Assembly: GCA_018366495.1 (NCBI GenBank)
Contig: JAGZHZ010000013.1
Span: 1 to 64,000 of the forward strand
From: Clostridiales bacterium
Lineage (GTDB): Bacteria; Bacillota; Clostridia; Lachnospirales; Lachnospiraceae
DNA: 64,000 nucleotides
Reading direction: 5' to 3'
The notes under the pieces are model-generated. The model ran no database searches. It was not told the DNA's origin and saw only the letters and a list, made by a program, of their open reading frames with translations. A program made the translations under genes and the position numbers. Each line of letters starts with the position of its first letter. The first letter of the stretch is position 1. This document shows, piece after piece, positions 61,660 through 64,000 of this stretch.

Positions 61660-63249
61660 CTAAAGATGGGAGATTCCTGCTTTATTTTTTATTGAAAAAC
61701 ACTCCCCCATTAAGCTCTGCTTTGTCGCACATTTTTCTCCAAAAAAGCGATCATGTTCTACTATCATCATCGTTGGCTGATATTTTAAAATCAGGGCTTC
61801 AATCTGCATTCTGGAAAATATATCAATATAATTTAATGGTTCATCCCAGATATAAAGATGAGCTTGCTGCAAGAGACTTCCCGCAATCAAAACTTTCTTC
61901 TTCTGCCCTTCTGAGTATTTCTCTAATGGCTTTTCAAATTGTTCTCTTTCAAAATCAAGCTGTCTTAAAACAGATTTCATCACATGATTTGCAACATCTA
62001 TTTTTTCAATATAATCGTCTAATTTTCCTCTCAGATAACTTGTATCCTGACTGATATAGGAAATTTTTAATCCATTTGCCACTGTCAGTTCACCTTCAAA
62101 ATGTCTCTTTTCATTTCTAAATTCTTCTGGAAATCCATTTAGGACTTCTACACCATCAAATGTCAAAATCGTCTTTATTATACTTGATTTTCCGCATCCA
62201 TTTTTTCCAGATAAAATCACTCGATCTCCTCTTTTCAGCTCCAGATTAAATCCGTGCACTACTTCTTTTTCTCTATAAAATAGATTCAAATTCTTTGCTG
62301 TGATATACATTTCTTTGTGATGATCACATGGCATAATTTTTAACTCGGCTGTCTCCTCTATATTTTTTAAAAGTTGTGATTTCTCAGATATCGCCTTTTC
62401 CTGTCTGTGCTCTAAATTTTTCCTGCGTTGCTGCATTTTTCTCGATTTTTCACCGAGATATGCCCGCGTTCCGATAAAACGGTCTGTCTCTTTTCGTGGA
62501 TCAAATCCAATTTTTGATCGTTCCGCCTGATCTGCCCACATCCCAGACTGACGTGCAGCTATCTTTAATTTCCCAATCTCTTTTTTTAATTTTTCATTCT
62601 CTGCCTGTTCAAACTTATCTTCTTTCTTTTTATTCTCCCACCATGAAGAAAAATTTCCCTGACTGACACGAATCTGATTTCTTTCTAAAACTAATACATG
62701 ATCTATACACTGATCCAAGAGTGTTCTGTCATGCGATACAAGAATAAACCCTTTTTTTCTTTTCAGATACTTCTCAACGATCTCTCTTGTGTCACGATCA
62801 AGATGGTTTGTGGGCTCATCAATCAGCAAAAAAACATGGTCTCTTGAAAATAAGAGTGCCAACATTACCTTTGTTCTCTCCCCATGACTCAATGTCTCGT
62901 ACGGTCGATATAAAATTTCTGCATCGGTCTGCAGCAAATCTAATTCGCAGCAAATTTTCCATAACTCATAATCTGGATAAATCTTTTCAATTACATTAAT
63001 CGTAAGATTTTTCATCATCTCTTTTTCAACTGAAAATGGAAAATACTCAAAATGTTCTGTTGTTCTGATACTGCCCTGATACTCATATTTTCCCAGCAGT
63101 AAGTTCAAAAATGTCGTTTTCCCTTTGCCGTTTCTTCCAATTAGTCCCAGCTTCCAATCTGTATCAATACAAAACGATACATTTTCAAAAATATTTTCAT
63201 AACCGCTTTCATAGCCAAAAGTCAATCCTGATACATAAATTTGTGCCAT
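61660..63249 (-). CDS. ABC-F ribosome protection protein, Lsa/CplR-like
   Basis: A 529-residue protein with two ATPase domains and no membrane part. The first has GRNGKGKTTFLN, LSHGERTKVML and LLIDEPTNHLD; the second has SGKNGCGKSSI and YSEGQKKKVLIAGSL. Between them is the basic linker that enters the ribosome. The start MAQIYVSGLTFGYE and spacing fit the Lsa/CplR group, which confers lincosamide, streptogramin A or pleuromutilin resistance. The start at 63249 has GGAG seven bases before it. An intrinsic terminator and a small frame precede it, the usual design of inducible ABC-F genes. Confidence 0.88.
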   Translation of the reverse strand: MAQIYVSGLTFGYESGYENIFENVSFCIDTDWKLGLIGRNGKGKTTFLNLLLGKYEYQGSIRTTEHFEYFPFSVEKEMMKNLTINVIEKIYPDYELWKICCELDLLQTDAEILYRPYETLSHGERTKVMLALLFSRDHVFLLIDEPTNHLDRDTREIVEKYLKRKKGFILVSHDRTLLDQCIDHVLVLERNQIRVSQGNFSSWWENKKKEDKFEQAENEKLKKEIGKLKIAARQSGMWADQAERSKIGFDPRKETDRFIGTRAYLGEKSRKMQQRRKNLEHRQEKAISEKSQLLKNIEETAELKIMPCDHHKEMYITAKNLNLFYREKEVVHGFNLELKRGDRVILSGKNGCGKSSIIKTILTFDGVEVLNGFPEEFRNEKRHFEGELTVANGLKISYISQDTSYLRGKLDDYIEKIDVANHVMKSVLRQLDFEREQFEKPLEKYSEGQKKKVLIAGSLLQQAHLYIWDEPLNYIDIFSRMQIEALILKYQPTMMIVEHDRFFGEKCATKQSLMGECFSIKNKAGISHL

Positions 63250-63278
63250 TTTATCACTCTCCAATCTCAAACAGGGTA

Positions 63279-63311
63279 TAAAAAAAGAACCGTATGTCTC
63301 CAAACGATTCT
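63279..63311 (-). terminator. Attenuator in the ABC-F leader
   Basis: AGAATCGT pairs with ACGGTTCT (63304-63311 with 63286-63293, one G-U pair), followed by seven T on the minus strand, only 30 bases before the ABC-F start. An intrinsic terminator in front of the gene implies conditional readthrough. Confidence 0.75.
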
Positions 63312-63373
63312 TTCTATTTTCCTTGTTTTCGCTCTTATATATCTGTAGTACAGCACAAACTTTTTTCGTTTAT

Positions 63374-63493
63374 TTATCCTGCTGTCTTATCTCGATACCG
63401 TTCGTTTTTACATATTAGCGCATGATTTCCCACATTGCCATTCCCCTCAGCTAAAGTAAAAAGGGGCGGCACGCTAATTTTATAATTTTTCAT
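63374..63493 (-). CDS. Leader peptide upstream of the ABC-F gene
   Basis: A 39-residue frame beginning MKNYKISVPPLFTLAEG and ending KTAG lies between promoter and attenuator. VPPL near the start contains a Pro-Pro pair that could stall ribosomes. The DNA can fold: TTAGCG/CGCTAA and CCCCT/AGGGG arms lie inside it. The ribosome binding site is weak, so translation is not certain. Confidence 0.5.
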   Translation of the reverse strand: MKNYKISVPPLFTLAEGNGNVGNHALICKNERYRDKTAG

Positions 63494-63544
63494 ACATTGC
63501 TATTTTATGTAAAAATCTCCGTTTTTGAGAAAAGGTCTCTGAAA

Positions 63545-63573
63545 ATATAATCTATCGTTTGATTGCATGACAA
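63545..63573 (-). promoter_or_regulatory. Promoter of the ABC-F leader
   Basis: TTGTCA (63568-63573) and TTATAT (63545-63550) on the minus strand, 17 bases apart, about 45 bases before the leader peptide. The stretch 63574-63810 beyond shows only T-rich sequence. Confidence 0.6.
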
Positions 63574-63810
63574 TCGCCAATGCGCAAAGCATCGGTTCTT
63601 TTTTGTTATTCATGTCTCAAAAAATAGATTATCTCTTCATTTCACACCTCTTTTTCCTTTTTCTTTTGAAAGAATATCACACAAATACAAAATTGTAAAG
63701 TCTGATTCTTTTTCTTTCTCTTTTTTCTCTTTTTGTTTTCCTATCAATTTTTCCAGTTATCAATTTGTCTTCCAGCTGAAACTATAAATATTTTTTTATA
63801 TTTCATAGAA

Positions 63811-63840
63811 AAGGGACCGTCTAAAAATTGACCGTCCCCT
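63811..63840 (-). terminator. Terminator of the FtsX/MacB-type permease gene
   Basis: GGGAC and GTC arms pair with GAC and GTCCC around an AT-rich loop with one mismatch, 26 bases after the stop; TTTT follows on the minus strand. Confidence 0.7.
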
Positions 63841-63865
63841 TCTAAGAGTTCTTATTAATTTTTAC

Positions 63866-64000
63866 TTATTCCGTTCTTAATGCTGTAACTGGATCTTTTT
63901 TTGCCGCAACTCTTGATGGGAAAAGTCCTGCAATCAGCGTAAGTACAACACTGATCAAAACTAAGATTACTGCACTTCCTGCTGGAAGCACTGCACGAAT
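63866..64000 (-). CDS. C-terminus of an FtsX/MacB-type ABC permease (partial)
   Basis: The last 44 codons before the window edge encode VILVLISVVLTLIAGLFPSRVAAKKDPVTALRTE, the final helix and conserved P-x-x-A-A-x-x-x-P-x-x-A-L-R tail of MacB/FtsX family permeases. The gene enters from the right edge. Its substrate and partner ATPase are outside the window. Confidence 0.85.
   Translation of the reverse strand: MRAVLPAGSAVILVLISVVLTLIAGLFPSRVAAKKDPVTALRTE

Overview
The window looks like chromosome of a gut-type Lachnospiraceae (Clostridia, low-GC Firmicutes). Supporting signs are strong AGGAGG-type ribosome binding sites, sigma-A promoters with frequent extended -10 boxes, a HrcA/CIRCE heat-shock site, YesM/YesN-style two-component systems, secreted GH3 enzymes, an archaeal-type IMP cyclohydrolase next to a stand-alone AICAR transformylase, and small cysteine-rich and CmpB-like proteins. 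No rRNA, tRNA or CRISPR array was seen.

Layout. 0-2 kb: remnant of a tyrosine integrase beside the 3' end of guaA, whose GMP synthase has a gutted glutaminase domain. 2-5.4 kb: two MATE exporters and a small membrane protein. 5.5-28.9 kb: a carbohydrate or ester sensing and degradation region with three signalling modules, each a solute-binding protein plus a YesM-type histidine kinase plus an AraC-type response regulator, and no ABC permease. They are interleaved with a secreted esterase, a secreted esterase fused to a metallo-beta-lactamase domain, a domain-permuted GH3 with Ig-like repeats and a second secreted GH3. 28.9-35.4 kb: an operon with OmpR-type regulator, kinase, lipoprotein, two ABC-2 type permeases, ATPase and a hypothetical protein. 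35.4-41.5 kb: housekeeping-like genes (zinc phospholipase C-like protein, HelD, GNAT acetyltransferase, lone TrpB, FUSC-like exporter). 41.6-44.0 kb: a scar holding a frameshifted adenine methylase, an intact-looking HNH restriction endonuclease, and fragments of a hexapeptide acetyltransferase and a GH3. 44-51 kb: large secreted proteins, a TetR regulator and a secreted protein with two metallopeptidase domains. 51-55 kb: redox cluster (CoA-disulfide reductase-rhodanese, rhodanese, BaiA-like SDR, ferredoxin, membrane 4Fe-4S protein). 55-60.5 kb: xanthine/uracil-type permease, Hsp20 with CIRCE and a possible RNA thermometer, and the last two steps of IMP synthesis under a ZTP riboswitch. 60.5-64 kb: CmpB-like membrane protein, an Lsa/CplR-type ABC-F protein behind a structured attenuator leader, and the C-terminus of an FtsX/MacB-type permease.

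Working together: the 5.5-28.9 kb block reads as signal-dependent secretion of glycosidases and esterases, with solute-binding proteins probably presenting ligand to kinases rather than to transporters. Purine metabolism appears at three places (guaA, purine permease, AICAR transformylase/IMP cyclohydrolase). The most unusual items are the transporter-less sensing modules, the esterase-metallo-beta-lactamase fusion, the restriction gene beside a broken methylase, the double metallopeptidase, the ABC-F attenuator and the Hsp20 leader.
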